64,000 nucleotides of DNA from Leucobacter viscericola (GTDB lineage: Bacteria > Actinomycetota > Actinomycetes > Actinomycetales > Microbacteriaceae). The DNA lies in NCBI RefSeq assembly GCF_011299575.1, contig NZ_CP049863.1, forward strand, positions 3,348,001 through 3,412,000, in the 5' to 3' direction. Numbering within the stretch: the stretch's first letter is position 1; the number at the start of each line of letters is the position of its first letter. Shown here one piece after another: positions 42,072 to 51,174 of the stretch. A model generated the notes under the pieces. It saw nothing but the letters and a program-made list of their open reading frames with translations. It was not told the origin of the DNA and did not search any database. The translations under genes were made by a program, and so were the position numbers.

Positions 42072-42177
42072 TCTCGTCAGGTGAGCGGCGGCCATCTGGC
42101 GCTCGCAGGCGATGTGCAGGCTGGGTGCACATCAGGCGGCCTTAGACCTGTGTTGAGCAGAGAAGCTGCCGACTCAG

Positions 42178-42636
42178 CTACGCAGCGCGCACGGGCGTGC
42201 CCAAGGCGACACCGGTGCGGCGTTGGAAGGCCTCGGAGGTGAGAGCGAGTGCAGGATCCTGAGCTGCCTCGAACCCAAGCTCCTCGATGATCCGCGACTC
42301 TGCGCCGTTAAGCTGCAGCACAATCGCGGTGACTGACTCAGCAAGCGGGCCCTCCAGCTCGGCGACAACGCGCGCCACCGCCGACTGCGCAGCGCGTGCC
42401 AGCGCGCGCGGATCCCGATCCGCCTCGTCAACCTCGGCTCGACCGTAGGTGACCCCGTCGCCAGAGAGCGCCTCGGCGAACACTGCCGAGTCGGTGCAAC
42501 GCACCTGCACCTCGAGCACGCTGCTCGTGGAAGCCGGCGCGACTGAAAAGGGGAGCGGAATGCCCGAAGGGGCCTCACCCGGACCATCGTGAGAATGGTC
42601 GGGAGAGGCCCCTCCGAACGAAAACTTCAAATCCAT
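42178..42636 (-). CDS. Hypothetical protein
   Basis: A 152-residue, alanine-rich, acidic cytoplasmic protein. There is no signal peptide, membrane segment or known motif. The middle (YGRAEVDEADRDPRALARAA and VTAIVLQLNG) faintly recalls the first domain of FGGY sugar kinases, but the match is too weak to use. The His- and Pro-rich N-terminus (DHSHDGPGEAPSG) looks disordered. A TAGGCT box ends 7 nt before the ATG. The gene stands between the long hairpin and ald and converges on neither in a clear functional sense. Confidence 0.6.
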   Translation of the reverse strand: MDLKFSFGGASPDHSHDGPGEAPSGIPLPFSVAPASTSSVLEVQVRCTDSAVFAEALSGDGVTYGRAEVDEADRDPRALARAAQSAVARVVAELEGPLAESVTAIVLQLNGAESRIIEELGFEAAQDPALALTSEAFQRRTGVALGTPVRAA

Positions 42637-42643
42637 GCAGTAC

Positions 42644-42649
42644 AGCCTA
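42644..42649 (-). promoter_or_regulatory. -10 box of hypothetical gene, leaderless
   Basis: On the minus strand TAGGCT is followed by 7 nt and the ATG at 42636. Confidence 0.45.
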
Positions 42650-42686
42650 GGCGCTGCGTGAACGTAAAGCCTGCAAGCGCGACGTG

Positions 42687-43814
42687 TTACGCCTGAGCCG
42701 CCAGTACTTCCTCGACACTCGACGATGCGAGCTCGGGGAATGCCTGCTCAACACCAGCGTTGGTGATAACACCAGCGTGTGCGTTGAGGCCCTTTGCGAG
42801 CGAGGGATCAGCCTTCAGTGCAGCGACCCAGCCCTTGTCGGCAAGTGCGACAACGTAGGGGAGGGTTGCGTTGGTGAGTGCAGCGGTCGAGGTCTCGGGG
42901 ACCGCACCGGGCATGTTTGCCACGCAGTAGTAGATCGAGTTGTGCACCGCGAAGGTGGGATCGTCGTGCGTGGTGGGGCGCGAGTTCTCGAAGCAGCCAC
43001 CCTGGTCGATTGCGATGTCGACGAGCACGGAGCCCGGCTTCATCTGTGCAACCATCTCGTCGGTGACGAGCTTGGGGGCCTTCTCGCCGGGGATCAGTAC
43101 GGAGCCGATGACGAGATCCGCTTCCTTGAGTGCCTCGGTGATGTTGTGAGCGTTCGAGGTGCGGGTCTGGATGCGACCGTTGAACTCGTCCTCCAGCTGC
43201 TTCAGGCGGGGGATGAAGATGTCGATGACGGTCACCTCTGCACCCATGCCGTAGGCGATGCGAGCTGCCTGCTCACCGGCGGCGCCGCCACCGATAACAA
43301 CAACCTTGCCGCGGCGGGTTGCGGTAACGCCGCCGAGAAGGATGCCACGACCGCCATTGGCCTTCATGAGGCTGTAAGCGCCAACCTGCACCGAGAGACG
43401 ACCAGCGACCTCAGACATGGGGGCAAGCAGCGGCAGACCGCGGCTGGGCAGCTGCACGGTCTCGTAAGCGATGGCGGTGGTGCCCGACTCGAGAACCTTC
43501 TCGGTCAGGGTCTTGTCTGCAGCGAGGTGCAGGTAGGTGAAGAGCACCTGATCCTTGCGCAGCTTGCTGTACTCAGCAGCAATGGGCTCCTTGACCTTGA
43601 GGATCATGTCGGCCTGCGCCCAAACGTCGTCTGCACCCTCGACGATCTTTGCGCCAGCAGCAATGTACTCGGCGTCGGTGATGGCGGATCCGAGTCCGGC
43701 GCCAGCCTGGACGAAGACCTCGTGGCCGCGACGAGCGAGCTCGTGGACACCGGCCTGCGTGATTGCCACGCGGTTCTCATTGTTCTTAATCTCGGTGGGA
43801 ATACCGACGCGCAT
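42687..43814 (-). CDS. ald: Alanine dehydrogenase
   Basis: A 375-residue NAD-dependent enzyme that interconverts L-alanine with pyruvate and ammonia. [17 protein letters not shown] at the start, [25 protein letters not shown] with the catalytic His region, the [24 protein letters not shown]ossmann motif, and [24 protein letters not shown] match the family. The start is ATG 43814, with GGAG 6 nt upstream. The frame extends 20 codons further, but without a suitable site. It is divergent from an Lrp-type gene, the AldR arrangement known from mycobacteria, so alanine-responsive activation is expected. Confidence 0.97.
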   Translation of the reverse strand: MRVGIPTEIKNNENRVAITQAGVHELARRGHEVFVQAGAGLGSAITDAEYIAAGAKIVEGADDVWAQADMILKVKEPIAAEYSKLRKDQVLFTYLHLAADKTLTEKVLESGTTAIAYETVQLPSRGLPLLAPMSEVAGRLSVQVGAYSLMKANGGRGILLGGVTATRRGKVVVIGGGAAGEQAARIAYGMGAEVTVIDIFIPRLKQLEDEFNGRIQTRTSNAHNITEALKEADLVIGSVLIPGEKAPKLVTDEMVAQMKPGSVLVDIAIDQGGCFENSRPTTHDDPTFAVHNSIYYCVANMPGAVPETSTAALTNATLPYVVALADKGWVAALKADPSLAKGLNAHAGVITNAGVEQAFPELASSSVEEVLAAQA

Positions 43815-43946
43815 GTTGTGCTCCAAACAGAAGTCGCGAAATGTGGATAGTCGAGCGTTAGCTCGCGGCACCAACAGCGTAATCGATATTGCGCGCGAGA
43901 GAACGTACTGATTGTGCAGTATATTCGTATTCCGTGGTGGAAAGGT

Positions 43947-43964
43947 GAATTCTCTTCGGAATTC
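43947..43964. promoter_or_regulatory. GAATTC-6 nt-GAATTC inverted repeat
   Basis: A perfect inverted repeat in the 191-bp ald/lrp divergent region, 42 nt before the Lrp start. It is suitable as a binding site for the dimeric AldR-like regulator. The link is inference. Confidence 0.4.
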
Positions 43965-44005
43965 GTCTAGATTATGAGTTGAAAGCTAGCGGAAGGTGGG
44001 TTTTG

Positions 44006-44497
44006 GTGTCTGAAGCTTCGAAGAATCTGCGCCTCGATGTCGAACTCGATGAAATCGACCGCAAGATTATTGAGGAATTGCAGGCGAACGGTCGCATTAC
44101 GAATGCGGAGCTCGCCGACCGTGTGGGAGTCGCTGCGTCAACCTGTATTGCGCGAGTGCGCAACCTGGTTTCTCGCCGCATTATCACCGGGTTTACCGCG
44201 ACCGTCGATCCACGTGCAATGGGCCTCGAGCTGCAGGTGCTCGTGAGTGTCACCGTTCGATCCGGGGCGCGTCAGCGCATTGCCGAAATGAGCAACGAAC
44301 TCCGGGCACTTCCCGAGGTCATGCAGCTCTTTTTCCTCGGTGGTGTCGAAGACTTCATCATTCACCTCGCGGCGCGCGACTCGGATCACGTGCGCGATTT
44401 TGTGATGGAGAACCTCTCCGCGCACCCCGCCGTGTCATCGACGCGCACCAGCATCGTCTTCAGTCACCATCTGAACCCGGTTCGGGCGGAGAGTTAA
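44006..44497 (+). CDS. Lrp/AsnC family regulator (AldR-like)
   Basis: About 163 residues. The HTH region DEIDRKIIEELQANGRITNAELADRVGVAASTCIARVRNLV is typical of Lrp/AsnC proteins. The C-terminal RAM domain (LELQVLVSVTVRSGARQRIAEMSNEL and VMQLFFLGGVEDFIIHLAARDSDHVRDFVMENL) binds amino acids. The GTG at 44006 is chosen because GGAAGG lies 9 nt upstream. A TTG one codon earlier and another at 43979 are alternatives. Its divergence from ald implies that it regulates alanine dehydrogenase. Confidence 0.92.
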   Translation: MSEASKNLRLDVELDEIDRKIIEELQANGRITNAELADRVGVAASTCIARVRNLVSRRIITGFTATVDPRAMGLELQVLVSVTVRSGARQRIAEMSNELRALPEVMQLFFLGGVEDFIIHLAARDSDHVRDFVMENLSAHPAVSSTRTSIVFSHHLNPVRAES

Positions 44498-44508
44498 GCG
44501 GGCAACTC

Positions 44509-46242
44509 TTAGTGCAACGAGGGCGGCATGAGCCGGGTCTCGTGGGCATCGAGAGCGAGCTCCGCGGTGCGCAGGGCTTCTGAGCTGTACTGACCGATAG
44601 CGCGCTCCTCGAGCAGAGCGTTTCGTTGCGCCTCGAGCGCGAGCCGCGCATAGCGCAGATAGCTTTGTGCCGGTGTTTCCTCGCTCGAGATCATGATCCT
44701 CCCGGTTTCAGGGAGGGCGAGTGCAATGGGAGCGAGTGCGTTGCGCGCACTGGCCCGGGCGCGGTCAATAGCCTCGGAAGACGCCGGATCTGGTTCCTTC
44801 GACTTCTTCTGATTCGCGACGGCATCATCGATAGCTTCGTTGCCCGCCTCAATGAGGTCTTTGCTGAGCGAGGCGAGTTCGCTGGCGCTTGGACCCGAGT
44901 TGGCTCCCTTTGGCCAGAGCTTGCGAATGAGCGGGGGCAGGGTGAGCCCGTGCAGCAGGAGCGTGACCACGGCCACACCGAAGGCGACCAGGATCAGGTG
45001 CGCACGGTAGGGGGTACCCAGCGGAATCGACTGCGCTGCGGCGAGTGTGACCACACCACGCATGCCGCTCCAGGAAAGCACAGCGCCCTCGCGCCACCCC
45101 AATCGTTGCTCGCGCTCGTGTACGAGATCGGCCTTCGAGCGCTGCGCAAGCAACTCGATCTTGCGAAGTTTTCGAGTGCTCGGGTTGGCCTCGTCGCGCA
45201 CTCGCTGCGCTATCTCAGAGAACCCGTTGCTGCGCTGCTCGTAGACCCGTGAGGTACCGCGCATGGAGAGGAGCATAGGTGCCATGAATACCGCGCGGCA
45301 GATGATCAGCACCGCCACGACCAGGAGCACAATAAGCACCACGTGCTCAAGTCGCAGAGGGCTGTCACCAACCTGATCTACGAGTGTGTGCAGCTGCAGT
45401 CCCATGATGAGGAACACGCCATTTTCAAGAATGAACTGAATCGTGCGCCAGTTCAGTCGCTCATTCATGCGGGCGGTTGCGCTGAATCTGCGAGACGCAT
45501 GGTGCCCCGTATAGAGGCCCGTAACAACGACCGCGAGAACCCCCGATGCGTGGATGGCTTCCGCCGGAATGAACGCCACGAACGGAACAACAAACGAAAT
45601 CATCGTGTCGTAGACCGGGTTGCGCAGCTTTGAACGCATCCACACGGTCACCAGGCCCATCACAAAGCCGACGAGGATCGCCGCCGCAACGGAGTATGCG
45701 AACGTTCCTGTTGCGTTCCAGAACGCAAAGCTACCAGCGACAGCCGCGAGTGCTGTCTTGAGCAGCACAAGCGACGTGGCGTCGTTGACGAGACTCTCGC
45801 CCTCGAGGATAGAGACGACCCGATCTGGCATGCCGAGCCGCTTACCGATCGAGGTTGCCGCGACCGCGTCTGTCGGACTCACAACGGCGCCGAGCGCGAC
45901 CGCAATGGGGAACGGAATATCAGGGATGACCACGTGAATGACCCACCCAATAACCACCGCAGAGATGATGACGAGCAGCACCGAGAGCCCCACGACGGGG
46001 CGAAGATTGCGCCTAAAATCAACGAGCGGTACGTTGACCGCGGCGGCGTAGAGCAGCGGCGGCAGCACTCCGAGCAGAATGATTTCTGGGTCGATCTCTA
46101 TCACGGGCACAAACGGTAGATACCCTGCCCCGATCCCAAGCACCACAAGCAAGAGCGGTGCCGCAATACCTATTCTTCCGCCAAGGATGGACGCGCCCAC
46201 CAGCACAATCACGCCCACTACCGCGATAAGCCCCAATTCCAT
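44509..46242 (-). CDS. CPA1 Na+(K+)/H+ antiporter
   Basis: A 577-residue antiporter. About 12 membrane segments occupy the first roughly 400 residues. The hallmark motifs are GAVVSPTDAVAATSIGKRLG (ion-binding Asp) and SILEGESLVNDATSLVLLK (Glu and Asn-Asp pair). The C-terminal 160 residues are a helical, charged cytoplasmic region. It exports Na+ or K+ for protons across the cytoplasmic membrane. Its ATG is 4 nt after the AlkZ-like stop, so the two genes are on one transcript. It converges on the lrp gene, with only 11 nt between stops. Confidence 0.93.
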   Translation of the reverse strand: MELGLIAVVGVIVLVGASILGGRIGIAAPLLLVVLGIGAGYLPFVPVIEIDPEIILLGVLPPLLYAAAVNVPLVDFRRNLRPVVGLSVLLVIISAVVIGWVIHVVIPDIPFPIAVALGAVVSPTDAVAATSIGKRLGMPDRVVSILEGESLVNDATSLVLLKTALAAVAGSFAFWNATGTFAYSVAAAILVGFVMGLVTVWMRSKLRNPVYDTMISFVVPFVAFIPAEAIHASGVLAVVVTGLYTGHHASRRFSATARMNERLNWRTIQFILENGVFLIMGLQLHTLVDQVGDSPLRLEHVVLIVLLVVAVLIICRAVFMAPMLLSMRGTSRVYEQRSNGFSEIAQRVRDEANPSTRKLRKIELLAQRSKADLVHEREQRLGWREGAVLSWSGMRGVVTLAAAQSIPLGTPYRAHLILVAFGVAVVTLLLHGLTLPPLIRKLWPKGANSGPSASELASLSKDLIEAGNEAIDDAVANQKKSKEPDPASSEAIDRARASARNALAPIALALPETGRIMISSEETPAQSYLRYARLALEAQRNALLEERAIGQYSSEALRTAELALDAHETRLMPPSLH

Positions 46243-46246
46243 GGGG

Positions 46247-47443
46247 TTAGCCTACGGGGTGCTTGCTGTGGGGATCCGCGAGGCTCAGCGGAATATCATC
46301 AAATCCATAAAAACCCGCCCAGCGCTCAAACTCGGGCCGCACGGCGTCTGGCTTAACTCGCTCACCGGGGAAGGGAGTCAGGTTGACTGGCCCTTTCTTT
46401 CCGGCGCCGCGCTTCCAAGTGCCGACGACCCTGCCAGAGTTCACAACCGTCGCGAGAAACATGCCGTTTTTGCCGGGCACGATGCGCTCGAAGTGCTCAG
46501 GTGAAAGCTGCGCGTCGCGATTTGTGTACCCGAGCAGGTGCTCGTCAAACGCGGGGAGCAGATGCCAGCCGGCGGTAGTCGAGGCTTGCCCAACACTCTC
46601 GAGTAACTCGGGCTCGACCCACAGCGTGTCAGCATCGTCCGCCAGCGAGACCGGCACCAGCCGCCCCGCCTCCGTGGCAAGCGCGAGCCCCCGGTCCGTT
46701 TCGCGCAGCGTGAGCCCGCTCCACCACGCGAGGTCTTTGCGCCGGATCGGACCGCGAGCCGCGGCATAGCGGGTGGTGAGTTCCGCGAGGGCCTCTTCTC
46801 CACTGAGCGATCGGGGATTTCGGATCCACCCCTCAGCGAGAACCAGCCGGGGTTCACTGTCTCCTAGCTGCGGCCCGAATACCGTGAGACCGTTTTGGCA
46901 GAGCCACCAGATCATGTGGTAGCGCCAGGCGCTCTGCCACTCGATACTCGCCTCCGTCCAGACCGCTGAGAGTTCGTCTCGGTCTAGGGAGCGGCCATTG
47001 GCGAGTGCCGCGAGTGAGGTCTCCGTGAGCCGATCCAAAAGGGAGTCTGTAATGCCGAGGAAGGCGCGCCGCTTTGGGGCGCCAGCCAAGACCCGGTGAT
47101 TGGTCAACGACTGCATCCACCCAATGTCTTCCGCCGCGACAACGTGGATTGTTCCGCGCATGGGCCACGACCGAACAACGAGGGCTTCGTTGAACGCCGC
47201 ATAGACGTCGGCGACGGTTGTGCCGGGGGTTCGAACCCCGAGGGCCCAGCGCGAAGACCTCCAGTCTTGCCCCTGCATCGCGAGCATGCGAGAGGCCGTC
47301 GCGGCGATTTTCTCGGGGCCGGAGAGGCGCGAACTGCCCGACTTTGTCGCTGAGGCAGCGCTTGATCCTGCCCCCGAACCAGCCAGCCCTTGAGCTCGCA
47401 TTCTCAGCCGCAGGAGGTCAGCGTGATTGATCGTCGCGTTCAT
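46247..47443 (-). CDS. AlkZ-like winged-helix DNA-binding protein (HTH_42 family)
   Basis: A 398-residue protein of the winged-helix/AlkZ glycosylase-like family. The N-terminal part has AMQGQDWRSSRWALGVR and SWPMRGTIHVVAAEDIGWM, where the QxD pair after a helix recalls the catalytic QxQ or QxD of AlkZ-type glycosylases. The tail LLPAFDEHLLGYTNRD and GTWKRGAGKKGPVNLTPF also fits. The family includes enzymes that unhook interstrand crosslinks. Whether this member is a glycosylase is unknown, and a second Gln is not obvious. A TACACT box lies 6 nt before its ATG. Confidence 0.8.
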   Translation of the reverse strand: MNATINHADLLRLRMRAQGLAGSGAGSSAASATKSGSSRLSGPEKIAATASRMLAMQGQDWRSSRWALGVRTPGTTVADVYAAFNEALVVRSWPMRGTIHVVAAEDIGWMQSLTNHRVLAGAPKRRAFLGITDSLLDRLTETSLAALANGRSLDRDELSAVWTEASIEWQSAWRYHMIWWLCQNGLTVFGPQLGDSEPRLVLAEGWIRNPRSLSGEEALAELTTRYAAARGPIRRKDLAWWSGLTLRETDRGLALATEAGRLVPVSLADDADTLWVEPELLESVGQASTTAGWHLLPAFDEHLLGYTNRDAQLSPEHFERIVPGKNGMFLATVVNSGRVVGTWKRGAGKKGPVNLTPFPGERVKPDAVRPEFERWAGFYGFDDIPLSLADPHSKHPVG

Positions 47444-47449
47444 GCGCCC

Positions 47450-47455
47450 AGTGTA
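47450..47455 (-). promoter_or_regulatory. -10 box of AlkZ-like gene, leaderless
   Basis: On the minus strand TACACT is followed by 6 nt and the ATG at 47443, within the 41-nt gap after the old yellow enzyme gene. Confidence 0.55.
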
Positions 47456-47484
47456 TTCCTGGCCACCGACATTGCCGAGGGGCT

Positions 47485-48561
47485 TCAGAACCTCGCTCGT
47501 GCATACTGCGGCGGAACCAGCGATGCCGCAGCGGGCGCGCGCAGTTCGTGGGCCCAGGTAATAGGCAGGTGAGGATTCGTGAGCAGCGGTCGGGCGAGCA
47601 GGATCACATCTGCCTGACCCGTTGCCAAGATCCCTTCGGCCTGCGTGGAAGTAGTGATGAGCCCAACGGCACCAACCGGGAGCGGGCCACGTCGCACGGC
47701 AGCCGCGAGACCAACCTGGTACGAAGGGCCGACCGGAATTGGGGCATTGGGCACGTTTGCCGCAGAAGACACGCTTACGAAGTCAGCGCCGGCCTCGTCG
47801 AGAAGCGCAGAAAGCTCGGTTGATTCTTCAACGGTAAACCCACCCTCAACCCACTCGGTTGCGGAGATTCGGACGGAGATGGGAAGCCCAGGGTGGTTCG
47901 CCCGAATCGCACGCACGATTTCCAGCAGCAAACGAGATCGCCCGGCAAGGTCCCCGCCGTACTCGTCGGTGCGCTTATTCGAGAGCGGCGACAAAAACTC
48001 GTGCAGAAGGTAGCCGTGTGCCGCGTGGATTTCGACCAGGTCAAATCCGACGCTCACCGCGCGATCGGCCCCCGCTGCAAATGCGCTCACGAGGGCCGGT
48101 AGTTCAGACGTCTCGAGGGCGCGGGGTGTCGCATAGTCTCCGAAGGGGATCGCGGAGGGCGCGACCGTTTCCCAGCCACCCTCCTCGACCGGCACTGACC
48201 CTGAGGGGAGTTCGGGAAGGCTCGGGTAGGTTGATCCTTTGCGGCCTGCGTGAGCAAGCTGGATCCCGATCTTCGCACCGTGTGAGTGCACAACCTCAAC
48301 GATGTGGCGGAGAGGGGTGAGCTGATCCTCGTTCCAGATTCCGGGGCAGTTGGGGCTGATTCTGCCCTCTGGGACAACGCCGGTGGCCTCCATCGTGACG
48401 AGCCCGGCTCCGCCTCGCGCAAGACCGCCAAGGTGCTGCAGGTGCCAATCACCAACGACACCGTCAACGGCGGTGTATTGGCACATCGGCGCGACCCACA
48501 GGCGGTTGCGAATCTCGAGGTTACGAACGGTGATGGGGTGAAAGAGGATCGGATCGGCCAT
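47485..48561 (-). CDS. NADH:flavin oxidoreductase, old yellow enzyme (YqjM-like)
   Basis: A 358-residue FMN enzyme. VRNLEIRNRLWVAPMCQY, GLVTMEATGV, KIGIQLAHAGRKGS, VEIHAAHGYLLHEFLSPLSNKR with the catalytic His/His-like pair and Tyr region, and the phosphate-binding GLITTSTQAEGIL/ADVILLARPLL parts match OYE class III (YqjM). It reduces activated C=C bonds with NAD(P)H. The start at 48561 is preferred to 48579 because it fits the family N-terminus (MADPILFHPI) and a TAGACT box lies 7 nt before it. Confidence 0.92.
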   Translation of the reverse strand: MADPILFHPITVRNLEIRNRLWVAPMCQYTAVDGVVGDWHLQHLGGLARGGAGLVTMEATGVVPEGRISPNCPGIWNEDQLTPLRHIVEVVHSHGAKIGIQLAHAGRKGSTYPSLPELPSGSVPVEEGGWETVAPSAIPFGDYATPRALETSELPALVSAFAAGADRAVSVGFDLVEIHAAHGYLLHEFLSPLSNKRTDEYGGDLAGRSRLLLEIVRAIRANHPGLPISVRISATEWVEGGFTVEESTELSALLDEAGADFVSVSSAANVPNAPIPVGPSYQVGLAAAVRRGPLPVGAVGLITTSTQAEGILATGQADVILLARPLLTNPHLPITWAHELRAPAAASLVPPQYARARF

Positions 48562-48568
48562 GAACTCC

Positions 48569-48574
48569 AGTCTA
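48569..48574 (-). promoter_or_regulatory. -10 box of old yellow enzyme gene, leaderless
   Basis: On the minus strand TAGACT, then 7 nt, then the ATG at 48561. GGAG in the gap may also allow a short-spaced ribosome site. Confidence 0.45.
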
Positions 48575-48601
48575 GGCATGCCCGGCCCCGGCGTGATCCG
48601 A

Positions 48602-49246
48602 TCAGTGCATTGCTGCGTCGGTTGACATGGCAGGGCAACCCTCGGTCGCGGCCTCTGGCCTCAATTCGTAATGCCAGGATTCGTTTTCGTAGGTCTGGCA
48701 CAGGCCATACGCGGCGCCGTACTGTGAGAACCAGGCGGTGGCGTCCACGTCTCCGATATCAACGGCACTGCCGGAAACGTGAGAGGAGGTCTCCGGTGTC
48801 GCAACCCAGCGCGAGGCTTCTTCTTCGGAGCCGTACTTGGTGATTGCATCACTGTAGAGCTGTGCCTGATATTCCCTTGACCGCCAGCCGCTATTCACAA
48901 ACACCTCGACGCCCTCGGCGTTGGCGGCCGCGCTCGCCTCGCGCAGTGCGTGCAGCAAATCGGGATCCAGATTCGCGATTCCAGGGTATTGGTCGTCTGC
49001 GGGGGTCACTCCGTCGGGCAGTTCCCCCTGCGACTCGGGATCACCACCGTGAAGCCCGCTTCCGCCGTTCAAAGCTGGTACTGCCCCTCCCAGGGCCATA
49101 TTCATCTCTTGCTGTGCGACGGCCGAGGACGCCAATGGCTTGAGAAGTAACGTCAGGAACACAAGCGCAATGACAGCGACAAGGCTCGCGCCACTAATGA
49201 GAACAACAGCGGCTGACCGGGGGAGTTTGGAAGTTGTACCATTCAT
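48602..49246 (-). CDS. VanY-like D,D-carboxypeptidase, membrane-anchored
   Basis: About 214 residues. An N-terminal membrane anchor (SAAVVLISGASLVAVIALVFLTLLL, residues about 10-35) is followed by a linker and a zinc peptidase domain. Its motifs are NSGWRSREYQAQLY, SSHVSGSAVDIGD (HxxxxxxD zinc ligands) and ESWHYEL (catalytic Glu and zinc His), as in VanY/LAS-type carboxypeptidases. The start is ATG 49246, with GAGGG upstream. The enzyme trims D-Ala from peptidoglycan stem peptides outside the membrane. It is divergent from the two-component genes at 49335, which may control it, and precedes the old yellow enzyme gene. Confidence 0.88.
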   Translation of the reverse strand: MNGTTSKLPRSAAVVLISGASLVAVIALVFLTLLLKPLASSAVAQQEMNMALGGAVPALNGGSGLHGGDPESQGELPDGVTPADDQYPGIANLDPDLLHALREASAAANAEGVEVFVNSGWRSREYQAQLYSDAITKYGSEEEASRWVATPETSSHVSGSAVDIGDVDATAWFSQYGAAYGLCQTYENESWHYELRPEAATEGCPAMSTDAAMH

Positions 49247-49321
49247 ACCCTCAACCCAACTCCCTGAGCTGTTGCCGGGGCGTATGCGGCTTTCAATACA
49301 TTGACGATATGTCACTCGACG

Positions 49322-49327
49322 TAGGAT
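49322..49327 (+). promoter_or_regulatory. -10 box of response regulator gene, leaderless
   Basis: TAGGAT ends 7 nt before the ATG at 49335. No Shine-Dalgarno sequence is evident. Confidence 0.5.
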
Positions 49328-49334
49328 CGAACTC

Positions 49335-50021
49335 ATGCGTGTGTTGATCGTCGAAGACGAGCTCTTTATGGCCGAGGCGATTCGCGACGGCCTGCGGCTT
49401 GAGGCGATTGCGGCAGATATTGCCGGGGACGGTGACACGGCTCTTGAGTTGCTGAGCGTCAACGAGTACGACATTGCGGTGCTTGATCGCGACATCCCAG
49501 GCCCGTCTGGCGACGAGGTCGCCAAGCGGATCGTTGCCTCTGGAAGCGGTATGCCGATCCTCATGTTGACCGCGGCAGACAGGATCGACGACAAAGCCTC
49601 AGGCTTTGAAATTGGGGCCGACGACTACCTGACGAAGCCGTTTGAGCTGCAGGAACTTGTGCTTCGCTTGCGTGCGCTCGACCGTCGCCGCGCTCACAAC
49701 CGCCCGCCCGTGCGCGAGATCGCGGGGCTGAAGCTCGACCCGTTTCGCCGCGAGGTATTTCGAGACGGTCGCTACGTCGCTCTCACGCGCAAGCAGTTTG
49801 CCGTGCTTGAGGTGCTGGTCGCCGCTGACGGCGGGGTGATCAGCGCGGAAGAACTGCTTGAGCGGGCGTGGGACGAAAACGCCGACCCCTTTACCAACGC
49901 GGTGAGGATCACGGTGTCGGGCCTGCGGAAGCGCCTCGGCGAACCCTGGCTGATCGCAACCGTCGCGGGCGTCGGATACCGCATTGATACCGGGGCGGAT
50001 GCTGAAACGCATGCAGACTAG
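49335..50021 (+). CDS. OmpR-type response regulator (VanR-like)
   Basis: A 228-residue regulator. The receiver domain has VLIVEDELFMAEAI with the acidic pocket, the phospho-acceptor Asp51 in VLDRDIPGPSGD, MLTAADRIDDKASGF with the conserved Thr, and the Lys of DDYLTKPFEL. The C-terminal winged helix includes RYVALTRKQFAVLEVLVAADGGVISAEELLERAWDEN and VRITVSGLRKRLG. It is divergent from a VanY-like gene and overlaps a sensor kinase gene, suggesting that they form a cell-wall-sensing pair. Van-type control is inferred from this arrangement. Confidence 0.92.
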   Translation: MRVLIVEDELFMAEAIRDGLRLEAIAADIAGDGDTALELLSVNEYDIAVLDRDIPGPSGDEVAKRIVASGSGMPILMLTAADRIDDKASGFEIGADDYLTKPFELQELVLRLRALDRRRAHNRPPVREIAGLKLDPFRREVFRDGRYVALTRKQFAVLEVLVAADGGVISAEELLERAWDENADPFTNAVRITVSGLRKRLGEPWLIATVAGVGYRIDTGADAETHAD

Positions 50022-51111
50022 CGAAAACCGGCAGCTGAGGCCGCCTGGGATGAGCGTGCGACTCAAGCTCACCCTCAGCTACGCCGGATTTTTGATGCTC
50101 GCGGGTGTGCTGCTGCTCGCGGTTGTGTGGGTGTTTCTGCTGCGATATGTGCCGCCAGAGGCCGTCTACGCGCAGAGCGGGCACTTCTCGCCGGGGCGGG
50201 ATGATCTGCTGCGAGAGTTCGTGCCGCGAGCCGGGTGGGCGCTGTTTGCGCTGCTGCTGTGTGGACTGGGTGGCGGTTGGGTGCTCGCTGGCCGCATGCT
50301 TGCCCCGCTCAATCGCATCACGGCGGCAACGCGGCTTGCTGCGACGGGATCACTATCGCACCGGATCCAGCTTGAGGGACACGACGATGAGTTCCGAGAG
50401 CTGGCCGACGCCTTTGACGCGATGCTTGCTCGGCTCGAAGCTCAGGTCGGCGAGCAGCGTCGATTCGCCGCGAACGCCTCACACGAGCTGCGCACACCGC
50501 TGGCCATTTCGCGAACGATTTTGGATGTCGCACGCAAAGATTCTGAACGAGACGTGCGCGCTGATCTCGAGCGGCTGCACACCGTAAACGCCCGAGCTAT
50601 CGCGTTGACCGAGGCCCTGCTGCTGCTGAGTCGTGCGGATCAGCGGGCCTTTGAACGCGAGCTTGTTGGGCTGCCATTGATGGTTGACGAGGCGGTCGAA
50701 ACGCTGCTCCCGCTTGCTGAGAAGCGTGGTGTTGCACTGCATATCTCGGGCCAGTCGGCGGTGGGCTACGGATCCCCAGCCCTGCTGCTTCAGGTCATCA
50801 CGAACCTGGTGCACAACGCGATTGTGCACAATCTTGCTGAGGACGGTGTGATTTGGATCACCACCGGTGTGCGAGGGGCGACCGTGTTTGTTGTCGTGGA
50901 GAACACCGGTGATGCGGTATCGCCGGAGCTTGCCGCAACGCTTACGGAGCCGTTCCAGCGCGGCACTGAGCGCATCAACCGGAATCAGGCGGGAGTCGGG
51001 CTCGGGCTCGCGATCGTCAAGAGCATCGTTCAGTCGCACGACGGCGCGTTGAAGATCGCCCCGCGAAAGGGCGGCGGGCTTGCCGTCTTAGTGGAGCTGC
51101 CAAGCGCTTGA
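49999..51111 (+). CDS. Sensor histidine kinase (VanS-like)
   Basis: About 370 residues. Two membrane segments (LTLSYAGFLMLAGVLLLAVVWVFLL and WALFALLLCGLGGGWVLAG) enclose a short external loop of about 50 residues. A HAMP region follows, then the H-box FAANASHELRTPLAISRTIL with the phospho-His, an N-box (NLVHNAIVHNL) and the G-box VGLGLAIVKSIVQSHDG. The start is uncertain. ATG 49999 overlaps the regulator gene by 23 nt, while ATG 50050 is another option. It should sense cell-wall or antibiotic stress and phosphorylate the adjacent regulator. Confidence 0.9.
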   Translation: MLKRMQTSENRQLRPPGMSVRLKLTLSYAGFLMLAGVLLLAVVWVFLLRYVPPEAVYAQSGHFSPGRDDLLREFVPRAGWALFALLLCGLGGGWVLAGRMLAPLNRITAATRLAATGSLSHRIQLEGHDDEFRELADAFDAMLARLEAQVGEQRRFAANASHELRTPLAISRTILDVARKDSERDVRADLERLHTVNARAIALTEALLLLSRADQRAFERELVGLPLMVDEAVETLLPLAEKRGVALHISGQSAVGYGSPALLLQVITNLVHNAIVHNLAEDGVIWITTGVRGATVFVVVENTGDAVSPELAATLTEPFQRGTERINRNQAGVGLGLAIVKSIVQSHDGALKIAPRKGGGLAVLVELPSA

Positions 51112-51174
51112 GTAGCCATGAGCCGAGCTATCGTGCGACCGAATGTCTGACCCGCAGAGTACGGTTGTAGGGAC

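Noticed and set aside
42684..43850. Plus-strand ORF of 388 codons opposite alanine dehydrogenase
   Set aside because: The minus-strand frame has every Ald motif and a ribosome site. The plus frame is Gly/Asp/Val/Leu-rich shadow coding.
47226..47239. GGGGTTCGAACCCC, which resembles a tRNA T arm
   Set aside because: No acceptor, D or anticodon stems can be built around it. It is a palindrome inside the AlkZ-like coding sequence.
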